From: Methylorubrum extorquens
GTDB lineage: Bacteria > Pseudomonadota > Alphaproteobacteria > Rhizobiales > Beijerinckiaceae
Length of the DNA: 21,149 nucleotides
Reading direction: 5' to 3'
Assembly: GCA_019695455.1 (NCBI GenBank)
Contig: JAEUAC010000431.1
Coordinates: 1 to 21,149 of the forward strand
Shown one piece after another: positions 20,985 to 21,149 of the stretch. Both the position numbers and the translations under genes were made by a program. Below the pieces are notes generated by a model that was not told the DNA's origin, did not search any database, and saw only the letters and a program-made list of their open reading frames with translations. The first letter of the stretch is position 1. Every line of letters starts with the position of its first letter.

Positions 20985-21149
20985 TCAGGTCCGAGAGGAG
21001 GCGAGGCAGGCCTCGATGCCGGCGGCGGCCGCGAGCAGCGCCCCGTCCGCCATCGGCGCCGCGGCGAGCATCAGGCCGACGGGAGCCTCCCCGGGACGGT
21101 GGACCGGCAGGGAGATCGCGCAGCCGTCGGCCATGTTCACCAGGGAGCA
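20985..21149 (-). CDS. Amidase, C-terminal fragment (gene continues beyond the window)
   Basis: Only 54 C-terminal residues are visible. They read SLVNMADGCAISLPVHRPGE, then PVGLMLAAAPMADGALLAAAAGIE, ending ACLASSRT. The N-x-x-D-G-C-A-x-x-L-P pattern followed by PVG-x-M-L-x-x-x-x-x-D is the characteristic end of amidase-signature enzymes, which use a Ser-cisSer-Lys triad located upstream of this window. Many cleave small amides or take part in urea or ureide degradation; the substrate is unknown. Stop at 20985; DUF2848 follows after 27 nt on the same strand. Confidence 0.75.
   Translation of the reverse strand, partial: CSLVNMADGCAISLPVHRPGEAPVGLMLAAAPMADGALLAAAAGIEACLASSRT

Noticed and set aside
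1..21149. CRISPR arrays, insertion sequences, prophage genes or secondary-metabolite clusters
   Set aside because: No spaced direct repeats, transposase, integrase, structural phage genes or large synthase domains are visible in any frame.

Overview
The window is very GC-rich (roughly 70%) chromosomal DNA. Gene content points to an alphaproteobacterium of the order Hyphomicrobiales, most likely a Methylobacterium-like genus. Pointers are a (2S)-methylsuccinyl-CoA dehydrogenase of the ethylmalonyl-CoA pathway with its long N-terminal extension, a DUF4169 plus ribbon-helix-helix gene pair, a rhizobial-type acetolactate synthase, and a GAGG-to-CCTC intergenic palindrome of a kind I recall from this order. 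No taxon is proven by the sequence alone.

Layout. (1) 1-5464 is an acyl-CoA and alcohol metabolism region. On the minus strand lie an iron-dependent alcohol dehydrogenase, a hotdog thioesterase overlapping it by 4 nt, a DMT-family transporter, and the partial methylsuccinyl-CoA dehydrogenase. Divergent from these, on the plus strand, is a second acyl-CoA dehydrogenase. (2) 5478-6781 is a tRNA-Arg(TCG) followed by a gene-poor, hairpin-rich stretch with one frameshifted small Cys-motif gene and a small membrane protein; it looks like a decayed tRNA-side insertion region. (3) 6971-8268 holds asd (aspartate-semialdehyde dehydrogenase) and an unusually long upstream region with a small Thr-rich reading frame and alternative hairpins. 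(4) 8269-11242 is a RelB/ParD-like antitoxin and ParE/RelE-like toxin, convergent on a UvrD/PcrA helicase. (5) 11243-12742 holds a highly structured divergent intergenic region, a small exported protein, a short FUSC-type membrane protein and a convergently overlapping second thioesterase. (6) 12877-17812 is a D-lactate dehydrogenase (FAD) with an AsmA-family protein 13 nt behind it. (7) 17820-20215 is the acetolactate synthase large subunit with a convincing attenuator (promoter, 16-codon leader, terminator with T6 tract), followed by DUF4169 and ribbon-helix-helix genes instead of the expected small subunit. (8) 20271-21149 is a DUF2848 gene behind the tail of an amidase.

Most of the window is ordinary metabolism and housekeeping. 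I found no CRISPR array, prophage, insertion sequence or obvious new defence system. The most worthwhile unexplained signals are regulatory: the candidate leader upstream of asd, the ilv attenuator, the nested stems at 11267-11352, the fused palindromes at 12877-12897, and the tRNA-side region.
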